Shown here piece by piece: positions 1-8,821 of a DNA stretch of 64,000 bases. The DNA is from Pseudomonas sp. Irchel 3E13. GTDB taxonomy: Bacteria; Pseudomonadota; Gammaproteobacteria; Pseudomonadales; Pseudomonadaceae. Positions within the stretch are counted from its first letter, which is position 1. Every line of letters begins with the position of its first letter. A program made the position numbers and the translations under genes. Under the pieces are notes generated by a model, which saw only the letters and a list, made by a program, of their open reading frames with translations, was not told where the DNA came from and ran no database searches. The stretch covers positions 1 through 64,000 of the forward strand of contig NZ_FYDX01000018.1 in assembly GCF_900187455.1 (NCBI RefSeq). Direction: 5' to 3'.

Positions 1-2
1 GC

Positions 3-3000
3 CAGTACGTCGCCCAGCCGGTGCTGCGCACCATGGAAACCCTGAAGACCAACTTCGACGCGGTGAGCAAGGTCATCATCCTGGAACACTCGCTGCTCAA
101 CGGCCGCGCGCTGCTGGAGCGTGACGATAACGACGTGGAGATCGCCTACGCCTATGACGCGCTGGGGCGGGTGATCGAAGAGAAAGTCGCGCCGGGCAGC
201 AATGTCGAGGCACGGCGCCAGTACCAGTACCTGCTGGTCAATCAGGTCACCGGGCAACCGACCCAGACCACCATCGACGTCAAGGGCGTGCAGACCCGCA
301 GCCTGCTGGACGGGCTGCAACGGGTGGTGAGCGAACTGCGCCAGGATGTCGACGGCAACCCGGTGAGCAAGCCGCTGCGCGAGACCTACAGCGCCAGCTA
401 TGACGCCTTCGGGCAACTGAGCGAGAGCACCGAATTCGACTGGCTGGGCGCCGAGACCGTAGCCCTGACCAGCCGCTACACCTACGACGACTGGAGCGAA
501 CAGGACAGCGTCACCGGGCCGGACGGGGTGACCGAATACTCCCGCAACGACCCCGTCGCGCTGCGGGTCGAAACCTGGCGCGAGGGCATGGGCAAGACCG
601 TTACCCGCAACAACCTGTTCGAGAAACCGGTCACGGTGGAGCGCTTCGATCTGGCGGGAGGCAAGATCAGCCTGTACGAGTACTTCTATGACGGCCTGGG
701 CCGCACCTCCCATGAATACGACGAACTGCGACAGTTCCGCTTCTATCGGTACGACGCGTTCGACCGCTTGACCCTCCAGGGTCTTCCCGACAGCGCGCAG
801 GTCGAGCGTCGTTATGCCGAGCACAGTACCGAGGACTTGCCGACCTGGATTGGCGTCGACGGGGTCGTGCTCGGTGAGCAGTCCTTCGACGGGCTCGAAC
901 GGATGTACCGCTCCGTGACCGGCGGGCGGGAGCGCACATTCGCGTTCGACGGGGGCCAGCAGCAGCCCTCCAGCGTCACCACGGCCAAGGGCCAGGTCAT
1001 CGATTACGAGTACAACCCGAACCTGGGCGAAGCGCCGATCCAGCGGCGTATCCAGAACGTCACCGCCGACTATGAATACGACAAGGACAATGCCCGGCTG
1101 CTGTCCAGCCGTGAAAACGACCAAAGCCTCAATTGCACCTACTACAGCACCGGTGAACTGAAGACCGAGCAGCGCGTCAATGCCGGGCAGACCCGCAACA
1201 TGGCCTATGAATACAGCCTGCGCGGACGCCTGCTGGCCTACACCGATGTGCTCGGCCAGCAGCAGCGTTATCACTACGATGCCGGCGGGCGGCTGGAGTC
1301 GACCAGCCTGGGACAGACCGAAACGCACTTCAGCTACAACGCCAGTGGCCTGACCTCACGTATCGTCACCGAAGACAAGGCCGAGGGTCACAGCGTGCGC
1401 ATTGACCTGGAGTACGACGATTTCGGTCGTGAGATCTTGCGCACCTTCACCTTTGACGACGGCGTGATCCAGACCCTGGAACAACGCTACAACGTCCGCG
1501 ATGCGCTGGAGCAGCGAACCCTGCGTCAGGGCAGTGTGCTGCGCGACGAGAGTTACACCTACGACTCGCGGGGGCGGCTGGAGGACTACCGCTGCACCGG
1601 CAGCGACCTGCCCCTGGACGGCTGGGGCAAGCCGATCCAGCGTCAGGTATTCGAGTTCGATGTGCTGGATAACCTGACCCAGGTGCGCACGGTATTCCCC
1701 GGTGGCGAGAACCTCGCCACCTATCTGTTCGAAGGCCAGGACCCGACCCAGCTCAGCGCGGTACGCAACAGCCACGCCGATTACCCGGCGCTCATCAGTC
1801 TCGACTACGACGCCGACGGCAATCTGATCAGTGATGAACAGGGCCGCAACCTCAGTTACGACGCCCTCGGCCGGTTGCTCAGCGTCAGTGAAGACGGCAG
1901 CGAAATGCTGGAATACCGCTACGACGCGCAGGACATCCTCAGTGGCAGCATCGGCGGGGAGGGTGACGAGCAGCGTTTCTACTGCGACGGGCAACTGGTC
2001 AACCAGTTGCAAGGTGGTGAACAGCGCACGTTCATTCGCGGCGGCGACCATGTACTGGCCGAACGGGTGACGGGGCAGGACGAACTGCTGCTGGCCACCG
2101 ATGCAAAAAAGACCGTGCTGGCCGAACGTGACAGTCAGACCCGCAACAGTGCCTACAGCGCTCACGGGTTCCGCTCGTCCAGCACGCAGTTGACGGCCGG
2201 GCTGGGCTTCAACGGTGAATGCCTGGAGCGCAGCGGGGTGTATCTGTTGGGCAGTTACCGGGCCTACAACCCGGTGCTGGGGGTGTTCTGCAGCCCGGAC
2301 AGTTGGAGCCCGTTTGGCGAGGGTGGGCTGAATGGATACACGTATTGCCTGGGGGATCCGGTGAATCATGTGGATCCGACGGGGCACATGCCGTGGTGGG
2401 TCGGGATCGTCGGGGGCGTGGTCGCGACGCTCTTGACGGCGGGACTCGCCGCGCCGATAGCCACCACGCTGGGCGTGAGCGCGACAGCCGCGGCAGCGGT
2501 CAGTGGTGTGGCCGCGAAGGTGGCGCTGGGTGCGACGGCACTGTCGATTGGCAGCGGTGTTGGCGCGAGCTTCGTGGAGGAGGGGGCACTTAAACAGGGG
2601 TTGGAGTGGACGAGCCATGCATCCGGCGTTATTGCGGGCGTCTCGACAGGGCTGGCGTTAGGGATGAAGGCTGCGGCTTCATCGCTCGCCAGGCGTGCGT
2701 CGGCAGTGAGTGGTGGATCAAACTCATGGGGGACTAGCTCTTCATTCTTCAAGCAGCGCCCCGGTGGCCAGCCCTCCATAGGCGGCAGTTCTCCGTCATC
2801 TGCAGCGTTGCGCAAGGCTCAGGATGATATCTACGAGAGAGCGATTGAGCCCGTGCCTCACGCCGCATTTAAACGCGGCAATTACTCAAATCCACCGGGA
2901 ATGCAGACCCAGCCGAGTGATCGCCTCCCACTATTCGAGGTGAGGGGCTCTCAGTTGAAGCAAGTGCTTCGAATCAGGGCGAGCAAAGAGATTGTGAGGG

Positions 3001-3017
3001 GCAACAAGCCTTACTGA
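3..3017 (+). CDS. RHS/YD-repeat protein, TccC-like (5' end outside window)
   Basis: The frame is open to the left edge, so the N-terminus is missing; about 1000 codons are visible. The protein is full of YD-type repeats (for example YDALGRL, YDGLGRT, YDAFDRL). It ends its conserved part with the RHS-associated core around residues 739-790, counted from base 21 (GSYRAYNPVLGVF, then NGYTYCLGDPVNHVDPTGH). This organisation is that of RHS toxins and of the TccC subunit of insecticidal Tc complexes, where the repeat shell encloses a C-terminal toxin that is cleaved just after the core. The last ~205 residues are the variable tail: a Gly/Ala-rich hydrophobic stretch right after the core, then a polar, Ser-rich end with no motif I recognise. 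TccC and polymorphic RHS toxins cannot be told apart without the upstream genes. Confidence 0.85.
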   Translation, partial: QYVAQPVLRTMETLKTNFDAVSKVIILEHSLLNGRALLERDDNDVEIAYAYDALGRVIEEKVAPGSNVEARRQYQYLLVNQVTGQPTQTTIDVKGVQTRSLLDGLQRVVSELRQDVDGNPVSKPLRETYSASYDAFGQLSESTEFDWLGAETVALTSRYTYDDWSEQDSVTGPDGVTEYSRNDPVALRVETWREGMGKTVTRNNLFEKPVTVERFDLAGGKISLYEYFYDGLGRTSHEYDELRQFRFYRYDAFDRLTLQGLPDSAQVERRYAEHSTEDLPTWIGVDGVVLGEQSFDGLERMYRSVTGGRERTFAFDGGQQQPSSVTTAKGQVIDYEYNPNLGEAPIQRRIQNVTADYEYDKDNARLLSSRENDQSLNCTYYSTGELKTEQRVNAGQTRNMAYEYSLRGRLLAYTDVLGQQQRYHYDAGGRLESTSLGQTETHFSYNASGLTSRIVTEDKAEGHSVRIDLEYDDFGREILRTFTFDDGVIQTLEQRYNVRDALEQRTLRQGSVLRDESYTYDSRGRLEDYRCTGSDLPLDGWGKPIQRQVFEFDVLDNLTQVRTVFPGGENLATYLFEGQDPTQLSAVRNSHADYPALISLDYDADGNLISDEQGRNLSYDALGRLLSVSEDGSEMLEYRYDAQDILSGSIGGEGDEQRFYCDGQLVNQLQGGEQRTFIRGGDHVLAERVTGQDELLLATDAKKTVLAERDSQTRNSAYSAHGFRSSSTQLTAGLGFNGECLERSGVYLLGSYRAYNPVLGVFCSPDSWSPFGEGGLNGYTYCLGDPVNHVDPTGHMPWWVGIVGGVVATLLTAGLAAPIATTLGVSATAAAAVSGVAAKVALGATALSIGSGVGASFVEEGALKQGLEWTSHASGVIAGVSTGLALGMKAAASSLARRASAVSGGSNSWGTSSSFFKQRPGGQPSIGGSSPSSAALRKAQDDIYERAIEPVPHAAFKRGNYSNPPGMQTQPSDRLPLFEVRGSQLKQVLRIRASKEIVRGNKPY

Positions 3018-3022
3018 AAAAG

Positions 3023-3058
3023 AAGCACTGCTGCGCGATGTCCGTAGCAGTGCTTTTC
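3023..3058 (+). terminator. Rho-independent terminator after the RHS gene
   Basis: A 10-bp perfect stem (AAGCACTGCT with AGCAGTGCTT) and a 13-nt loop, followed by a short T run, begins 6 bases after the RHS stop codon. Confidence 0.75.
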
Positions 3059-3174
3059 GGTGCGCGTATTTTCCGTCCAGCCCTCCACCCACCTGACATT
3101 TTTGCCAGTTGTTGCCTCGCTGCCACCTTGTTAGCGTGGCCCCATCGTGGTGTCACTGTCCGGGGAGAAACACA

Positions 3175-3522
3175 ATGAATGGACAAAACGGCGTTCAAGC
3201 CTGTGCGGCTGATCTGCGCCAGGTGCTGGACGAAGTGAACCTGAGCTGCAACCTCGATTTCGCCGAGTTCCAGGTGTTGCACGATGCCGCGGATGCCCGT
3301 CTCGACGCCCTGGTCCGGCACTACCACAATCGCCGCGAATCACAGCACCTGGAACAGTTCCAGATGGCCTGCGAGCAGATGGCGAAGATGCTCCAGGTGT
3401 CCTGCCTGGCGCTGCAACGGGCCCATCTGAACGACAACGAACGTGACCAGGTCCGCGAAGCTTACGAATACCAGGTGGCCTACATCCAGGCCTGCCTGCA
3501 CCGTTCTTTCCAGGACTTCTGA
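3175..3522 (+). CDS. Hypothetical protein, 115 aa, helical
   Basis: The ATG at 3175 is chosen because GGGGAGAA lies just upstream; a longer open frame from 3109 has no good start. The product is small, acidic and predicted mostly helical, with an LEQFQMACEQMAKMLQ-type amphipathic stretch, no signal peptide and no membrane segment. I do not recognise the family. It stands alone between the RHS terminator and the hydrolase pair on the same strand, 120 bp before the first hydrolase, so it may be its own unit. Confidence 0.7.
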   Translation: MNGQNGVQACAADLRQVLDEVNLSCNLDFAEFQVLHDAADARLDALVRHYHNRRESQHLEQFQMACEQMAKMLQVSCLALQRAHLNDNERDQVREAYEYQVAYIQACLHRSFQDF

Positions 3523-3642
3523 GCCTCGGCGGCCGGCCCTGGCTGACCGGAGTGCCGTCACCGATGGCTGTTCCGGTCATTGCCGGCTCATAAGCGGTTG
3601 CGGACAATCCGTGTCAGTCTTTTCCGCAACGGGCAGTCCGGT

Positions 3643-4437
3643 ATGTCGCAACAGGTCTTCTTCGCTCACGCCAACGGCTTCCCCTCGGCCACCTACGGCA
3701 AGCTGTTCACCGCCCTGGCGCCGGATTATCAGGTCAGCCATCTGCCCCAGCACGCCCATGACCCGCGTTTTCCGGTGAATGACAACTGGCTGCAACTGGT
3801 TGACGAACTTATCCATCACCTTGAACAGCAACCCGAACCGGTGTGGGGCGTTGGTCACTCCCTTGGCGGCGTGCTGCACCTGCACGCGGCGCTGCGTTGC
3901 CCCCAGCTCTATCGCGGCGTGGTGATGCTCGATTCGCCGGTGCTGACCCTGGCGGACCAGTGGCTGATCCGCCTCGCCAAGCGCTGGGGTTTCATCGACC
4001 GCATCACCCCGGCCGCGCGCACCGAGGGCCGGCGCGAGGCCTTCGCCGATCTCGATCAGGCCCGGGCTTATTTCGCCAGCAAGACGCTGTTCCGCGCCTT
4101 CGACCCGGATTGCCTGGAAGCCTATCTGCATCATGGCCTGAAACAGGAGGGCGATGCCTTGCGCCTGAGCTTCGATCCCTCCATCGAAATGAGCATCTAC
4201 CGCAGCATCCCCCATACCCGCCCGGCCCATCCCGGCCAACTGCAAGTGCCGCTGGCGATGGTGCGCGGCAGCCACAGCCGTGTCGTCAGGCCCCACCATA
4301 CCCAGGCGGTACGGCGCATGCCCCGGGGAGAAAACCATAGCGTCGTCGGTGGACACATGTTTCCCTTGGAGCGCCCGGATGAAACCGCGCAACTGATCAG
4401 AAACGTCTTTCAGCGCTGGCAGGAGAAACAGGTATGA
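3643..4437 (+). CDS. Alpha/beta-fold hydrolase
   Basis: The 264-aa product has the alpha/beta hydrolase signature: an oxyanion-hole HANGFP segment near the N-terminus, the nucleophile elbow GHSLGG around residue 71, and a C-terminal catalytic His in GGHMFP. The natural substrate cannot be read from sequence; an esterase or thioesterase role is the usual annotation for this Pseudomonas gene. The ATG at 3643 is preferred because homologous proteins begin near MSQQVFFAHANGF. The stop overlaps the next hydrolase start by four bases (ATGA), so the two are translationally coupled paralogues. Confidence 0.85.
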   Translation: MSQQVFFAHANGFPSATYGKLFTALAPDYQVSHLPQHAHDPRFPVNDNWLQLVDELIHHLEQQPEPVWGVGHSLGGVLHLHAALRCPQLYRGVVMLDSPVLTLADQWLIRLAKRWGFIDRITPAARTEGRREAFADLDQARAYFASKTLFRAFDPDCLEAYLHHGLKQEGDALRLSFDPSIEMSIYRSIPHTRPAHPGQLQVPLAMVRGSHSRVVRPHHTQAVRRMPRGENHSVVGGHMFPLERPDETAQLIRNVFQRWQEKQV

Positions 4438-5288
4438 GCAACCCGGTCGAAGAGGTCCGCCTGGACCTGGGCCATATCGAACTGGCCGCGCATCTCTACG
4501 GCCCGGCGGATGGCCGCCCGGTGATCGCCCTGCATGGCTGGCTCGATAACGCCAACAGCTTCGCCCGCCTGGCGCCAAAGCTCGACGGGCTGCGCATCGT
4601 CGCCCTGGATTTTGCCGGGCACGGTTATTCCGGGCATCGCCCGCCGGGCGCCACCTATTCACTGTGGGACTATGCCCACGACGTGCTGCGGGTCGCCGCG
4701 CAATTGGGCTGGGAACGCTTCGGTTTGCTGGGGCATTCGCTGGGCGCCATCGTCTCGGTGGTGCTGGCGGGCAGCCTGCCGGAGCGCATCACCCGGCTGG
4801 CGCTGATCGACGGGGTGATCCCGCCGGACGCCAACGGCCAGGATGCCGCCGAGCGCATGGGCATGGCATTGCAGGCGCAACTGCGCCACGACAGCAAGCG
4901 CAAATCGGTTTACCCGGTGCTGGAGCAGGCGGTGGAAGCGCGGATGAAAGGCATGGTCGCGGTCAGCCGCGAGGCCGCCGAGCTGCTGGCCCAGCGCGGG
5001 CTGGTGCCGGTGCCGGGTGGTTTCAGTTGGCGCAGCGACAGCCGCCTGACCCTGCCGTCGCCGCTGCGCATGAGCGAAGAGCAGGCCATGAGCTTCGTTC
5101 GCCGCGTCGCCTGCCCGACGCAATTGATCGTCGCCGACGACGGCATGCTGGCGCGCAACACGACCCTCCTCGAACAGCTACCCTTTAGCCTGGAACACTT
5201 GCCCGGTGGTCATCACTTGCACTTGAACGATGAGGCCGGCGCAACGCTTGTTGCAGACTGTTTCAATCGCTTCTTTGCCATTCCTTGA
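4434..5288 (+). CDS. Alpha/beta-fold hydrolase (second of pair)
   Basis: The 284-aa product has HGWLDN (oxyanion hole), the nucleophile elbow GHSLGAIVS around residue 100, and a C-terminal GGHHLHL with the catalytic His. It overlaps the previous hydrolase gene by ATGA, and the two look like an old tandem duplication with distinct substrate pockets. No signal peptide is visible, so it is probably cytoplasmic. The exact reaction is unknown. Confidence 0.85.
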   Translation: MSNPVEEVRLDLGHIELAAHLYGPADGRPVIALHGWLDNANSFARLAPKLDGLRIVALDFAGHGYSGHRPPGATYSLWDYAHDVLRVAAQLGWERFGLLGHSLGAIVSVVLAGSLPERITRLALIDGVIPPDANGQDAAERMGMALQAQLRHDSKRKSVYPVLEQAVEARMKGMVAVSREAAELLAQRGLVPVPGGFSWRSDSRLTLPSPLRMSEEQAMSFVRRVACPTQLIVADDGMLARNTTLLEQLPFSLEHLPGGHHLHLNDEAGATLVADCFNRFFAIP

Positions 5289-5340
5289 CTTGTATCGGGC
5301 AACTGTCGAGGCTTGGCGGGTTTTGATCAGGGAGACAATC

Positions 5341-5409
5341 ATGACCCAGCACGACTTACGCCCCCTTCGCATTGCCCGCGCCGCACCCGTCGGCGGGGTT
5401 CGCCGATGA
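5341..5409 (+). CDS. Possible 22-aa leader cistron
   Basis: A short frame (MTQHDLRPLRIARAAPVGGV...) begins with ATG behind GGGAGACAATC. Its TGA overlaps the ATG of the next gene (ATGA at 5406-5409). The good ribosome site and the exact overlap suggest that translation of this minicistron feeds the downstream DUF4892 gene, whose own start has no clear Shine-Dalgarno outside this frame. It could also be the remnant of a longer gene. No peptide family is recognised. Confidence 0.35.
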   Translation: MTQHDLRPLRIARAAPVGGVRR

Positions 5410-6200
5410 ATGCCATTCATACGTTGCGTGCCGGCCTGGCCGGACTTTTGCTGGTAACCGGTGCGGTACAGGCCGGTGGCGAACTGCCGGTGCCGCAGGA
5501 CGCCAAAAGGGTCGATGAGCGCCCTGTGGCGGAAGTGGAGCGCGTCTACCCGTTGGGCGGGCTGCGCAAGATCAGCGGCCAGGTGCGCATGGAAGGCAAG
5601 ATCGAGGCCCGTGGCCAGCTCCATTCGGTCACCTGGCAACTGCCCGCCGAACGCAGCGCCGCGGAGGCGTTCAAGGCCGCTCGCGAAACCTTGCAGGCCG
5701 ATGGCGGTTACCCGCTGTTCTGGTGCGAGGGCCGAGACTGCGGCGAAAACAGCCTGTGGAACGACCTCTTCGGCAATGCCCGCCTGTCCGGCTCGGATCA
5801 GGATCAGTTCTTCATTCTGCTGCGTCGCACCGGCGCCGATGCCGATACGCTGGTCGCCCTCTACGCCATCACCCGCGGCAACAAGCGTACCTACCTGCAC
5901 ACCGAACAGTTCGAAGCCAACGCCCCCTTGGGCGAGTTGCTGCCGACGCCTGCCACCGTCCTACGCGAACTGCGCAGCAATGCCAGGCTCGACTACCCTG
6001 ACCTGAACGCCGAGCCGCCCCAAGCCTGGGTCAATCTGCTGGCGCGCAGCCTTAACCTCGACAGCACCTTGCGCGTGGTCCTCACCGGCGCCCAGGCCCA
6101 GGCCTGGCTGGACCAGTTGACCGCCGCCGGTGTCCGCTCGGCCCGGCTCGAAGTCGGCAGCCAGGCGGCGAACGGCTTGCATGTCGAACTGATTCGCTGA
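5406..6200 (+). CDS. DUF4892 domain protein, exported
   Basis: The 264-aa product begins with a signal peptide (MNAIHTLRAGLAGLLLVTGAVQA, cleavage likely after the last Ala), so it is periplasmic or envelope-bound. The body resembles DUF4892 proteins of Pseudomonas, with GNARLSGSDQDQFFILLRR in the middle. The DUF4892 function is not established. It lies between the hydrolase pair and the AI-2E permease gene, which starts 13 bp downstream, so the last two are probably co-transcribed. Confidence 0.75.
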   Translation: MNAIHTLRAGLAGLLLVTGAVQAGGELPVPQDAKRVDERPVAEVERVYPLGGLRKISGQVRMEGKIEARGQLHSVTWQLPAERSAAEAFKAARETLQADGGYPLFWCEGRDCGENSLWNDLFGNARLSGSDQDQFFILLRRTGADADTLVALYAITRGNKRTYLHTEQFEANAPLGELLPTPATVLRELRSNARLDYPDLNAEPPQAWVNLLARSLNLDSTLRVVLTGAQAQAWLDQLTAAGVRSARLEVGSQAANGLHVELIR

Positions 6201-6213
6201 GCCGGGAGGCGCG

Positions 6214-7263
6214 ATGCTCAACAATGATCGGTTGCTGGTGCAGATTCTGTTGCTGGCGCTACTGGGCGCTGGCCTCTGGGTCATGGCACCGTTCATCTCC
6301 GCGCTGCTCTGGGGCGCGATCCTCGCGTTCGCGAGTTGGCCACTGATGCGTTTGGTCACGCGCCTCTGCGGCGGCCGCGAAACCCTCGCCGCGAGTTTCC
6401 TGACCTGCCTGTGGTTACTGCTGGTGGCGCTGCCGCTGGTCTGGTTGGGCTTCAACCTCGCCGATCATGTGCGCGATGCCACCACCTTCATTCGTGACGT
6501 GCAGGTTGACGGCCTGCCCGATGCGCCGGCCTGGCTCGGCGGCGTGCCCTTTGTCGGCGAACGCCTGGTGCGTTTCTGGGACACCATGGACCAGCAGGGC
6601 GCCGCCATGCTGGCGACGGTCAAACCCTATCTCGGTCAGGTCGGCAACTGGTTATTGGCGCGCAGCGCGCAGATTGGCAGCGGCATCCTCGAACTGATCC
6701 TCAGCCTGGTCTTCGTGTTCTTCTTCTACCGTGACGGGCCGCGCCTGGCGGCGTTTGTCCTGCGCCTGCTGGAACGGCTGATCGGCGAGCGTGCCGATTA
6801 CTACCTGGGGCTGGTGGCGGGGACTGTGCAGCGGGTGGTCAACGGCGTGATCGGCACCGCCGCCGCCCAAGGCCTGCTGGCGCTGATCGGCTTTCTTATC
6901 GCCGGGGTGCCGGGGGCGCTGGTGCTCGGCCTGGTCACCTTCATGCTCAGCCTGATTCCCATGGGCCCGCCGTTGGCCTGGATTCCCGCCACCGCCTGGC
7001 TGGCCTGGAAGGGCGACTACAGCATGGCGGTGTTCCTCGGGATCTGGGGCACCTTCGTCATCAGCGGCGTGGACAACGTGCTGAAGCCCTACCTGATCAG
7101 CCGCGGCGGGGATTTGCCGTTGGTGATCGTGCTGCTTGGGGTGTTTGGCGGGTTGCTGGCGTTTGGCTTTATCGGCCTGTTCATTGGACCGACCCTGCTG
7201 GCGGTGGCCTACAGCCTGCTGCTGGATTGGTCGCGGCATACGCCGGTTGCGGATCGGCCTTAG
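6214..7263 (+). CDS. AI-2E family transporter / PerM-like permease
   Basis: The 349-aa inner-membrane protein has about eight predicted hydrophobic segments: two at the N-terminus around residues 6-45, one near 70, then a cluster from 155 to 340. The central soluble domain and a GLLAFGFIGLFIGPTLLA C-terminal motif are typical of the AI-2 exporter (TqsA/YdgG/PerM) family. Members move small molecules or sodium across the inner membrane, and the AI-2 role applies to only some. It follows the DUF4892 gene closely and ends before a REP-type repeat. Confidence 0.85.
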   Translation: MLNNDRLLVQILLLALLGAGLWVMAPFISALLWGAILAFASWPLMRLVTRLCGGRETLAASFLTCLWLLLVALPLVWLGFNLADHVRDATTFIRDVQVDGLPDAPAWLGGVPFVGERLVRFWDTMDQQGAAMLATVKPYLGQVGNWLLARSAQIGSGILELILSLVFVFFFYRDGPRLAAFVLRLLERLIGERADYYLGLVAGTVQRVVNGVIGTAAAQGLLALIGFLIAGVPGALVLGLVTFMLSLIPMGPPLAWIPATAWLAWKGDYSMAVFLGIWGTFVISGVDNVLKPYLISRGGDLPLVIVLLGVFGGLLAFGFIGLFIGPTLLAVAYSLLLDWSRHTPVADRP

Positions 7264-7283
7264 GTGTAGAACGTTTGGGGCCC

Positions 7284-7366
7284 TTCGCGACGGTTCGGCG
7301 CCCCGACGAGCTCGCTCCTACAGATATGTGACACCGAATCTCTGTAGGAGCGAGCTTGCTCGCGAA
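7284..7366. repeat. REP-like inverted repeat pair (REPIN)
   Basis: Two copies of the Pseudomonas REP-type sequence (GTAGGAGCGAGCTTGCTCGC and its inverse CTCGCTCCTACAG) face each other between two convergent genes. Such REPIN units sit in intergenic DNA of P. fluorescens-group genomes and can act as transcript ends. Confidence 0.75.
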
Positions 7367-7376
7367 ACGGGAGGCC

Positions 7377-8066
7377 TCACTCCAGATCCAGCTTCGCCTC
7401 GATCCGATCCAGATGCAGATGCATCAACCGCAACGCTGCCTCACTGTCACCATCCTCCAGCGCATCCACCAGCGCCGCATGTTCTTCCCAGGCGCAATGC
7501 TCGCAAGCCCGGCTTTCGTATTTGGCGATGATCAGCGAGGTCATCGGCACCAAGCCGTTAAGGAAACGCGCGAGCGGGGCATTGTCGGCAATCTCCGCCA
7601 GCTTCAGGTGAAACTCGCCGCCCAGGCGGATCGCCGTGCAGCGTTGGCCTTGTTCATGGGACTGCCGCTCGCGGGAAATCAATTCACGCAACTGGCGCAG
7701 TTGCGCCGGCCGCGAGCGCCGCGCCGCCAGTTCGATCAGGGTGGTTTCCGCCAGCCGCCGGGCGCTCAATACCTGCCGCGCCTGCTCCGGATCTGGCGCC
7801 GCCAGCCGTGCGGTGTGCGCCGGGCGCTGGACGATCACCTGCTGGTCCGAAAGCCGCCCCAGCACGCGACGGATCACCGTGCGGCTGACCCCGAACGCCT
7901 CGCCCAGCGCCATTTCGGTCAGCGGCGTGCCGGGAGCCAGGCGCTGTTCGAGAATCGCATCGAACAGCCGCGGATAGATTTCCGCAGCCGACAGGCGCCG
8001 TTCGCCAACGGCCAGCAGCGCGGGCAGGGCGGACGCGGTGGAAGTGACGGGGGCAACGGCTCTCAT
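7377..8066 (-). CDS. GntR-family regulator (FCD type)
   Basis: The 229-aa product has an N-terminal winged helix (residues ~25-90, with MALGEAFGVSRTVIRRVLGRL as recognition region). A C-terminal all-helical FCD effector domain follows, with the characteristic His positions in FHLKLAEIAD and in the HLHLDRIE end. FCD regulators bind carboxylic or amino acids. It lies 17 bp downstream of another FadR/GntR gene and of the dicarboxylate carrier gene, so it is the last gene of a transport-plus-regulators operon. The ligand is not known. Confidence 0.85.
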   Translation of the reverse strand: MRAVAPVTSTASALPALLAVGERRLSAAEIYPRLFDAILEQRLAPGTPLTEMALGEAFGVSRTVIRRVLGRLSDQQVIVQRPAHTARLAAPDPEQARQVLSARRLAETTLIELAARRSRPAQLRQLRELISRERQSHEQGQRCTAIRLGGEFHLKLAEIADNAPLARFLNGLVPMTSLIIAKYESRACEHCAWEEHAALVDALEDGDSEAALRLMHLHLDRIEAKLDLE

Positions 8067-8083
8067 GTGTGCTCTCCTGGAAG

Positions 8084-8788
8084 TCAGTAACCGGGCTGTT
8101 CGTCCGGAATCTTCAGTTCAATACCCATGCGTCGGCCTTCCTGCAGGATGTGCCGGCGCATTTGCGCACTGGCCTGGGCGCTGTCCTTGTTGCGGATGGC
8201 GCGCACCACTGCTTCGTTTTCTTCAAGGCGCGCGGCCAGGTGTTCGGGGGATTTGCGCAGCATCTGGGCGCTCTGCTTGAGGGCATTGCCGGTCTGCTGC
8301 ACCACGCTCTGGAAAATCGGGTTGGAGGTCAGGGCAAACAGCGCCTCATGGAAGGCGATGTAGGCGTTGACCCCAGCCTCGCCGTCGCCGGCGTCCAGGG
8401 CTTCGCGCATGTCCATCAGGGTCAGGCGCAACTGGCCGGTTTCCTGGCTGCTGATGGACTGCGCCACCAGCCCGACGATGAACGGTTCCAGGGTGTAGCG
8501 CAGTTGCAGCACGTCTTCGAGGCTGGCTTCGGCCACGCCGGCCGGCGCCATGACCAGCTCGTTGCTGTCGGCGTCGAGTACCAGCACGCCTTTGCCGGGC
8601 ATCGAGCGCACCAGACCGAGGGTTTCCAGCACCGTTACCGCTTCACGCAGGCTGGGCCGGCTGATGCCGAGTTGCTCGGCCAGCTCGCGCTGGCCGGGAA
8701 GCATCTCACCGGAGCGCCACTGGCCGCGGGCCAGGGCCTGGCGCAGTTTGTCCACTACCGCATTCACTACTGTCGAGGAGGTAATCAC
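8084..8788 (-). CDS. FadR/GntR-family regulator
   Basis: The 234-aa product has a GntR winged helix (LAEQLGISRPSLREAVTVLETLGLV, residues ~38-62) and a FCD C-terminal domain. The GTG at 8788 is chosen as start because GGAG lies 7-8 bases upstream. It follows the dicarboxylate symporter gene by 33 bp on the same strand and probably represses that operon in the absence of its organic-acid ligand. The paired 21-bp repeats upstream of the symporter (10190-10286) are its best candidate operators. Confidence 0.85.
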   Translation of the reverse strand: MITSSTVVNAVVDKLRQALARGQWRSGEMLPGQRELAEQLGISRPSLREAVTVLETLGLVRSMPGKGVLVLDADSNELVMAPAGVAEASLEDVLQLRYTLEPFIVGLVAQSISSQETGQLRLTLMDMREALDAGDGEAGVNAYIAFHEALFALTSNPIFQSVVQQTGNALKQSAQMLRKSPEHLAARLEENEAVVRAIRNKDSAQASAQMRRHILQEGRRMGIELKIPDEQPGY

Positions 8789-8821
8789 ATTTCGCTCCGT
8801 GAGATGTCGTTCATTGGCTAA

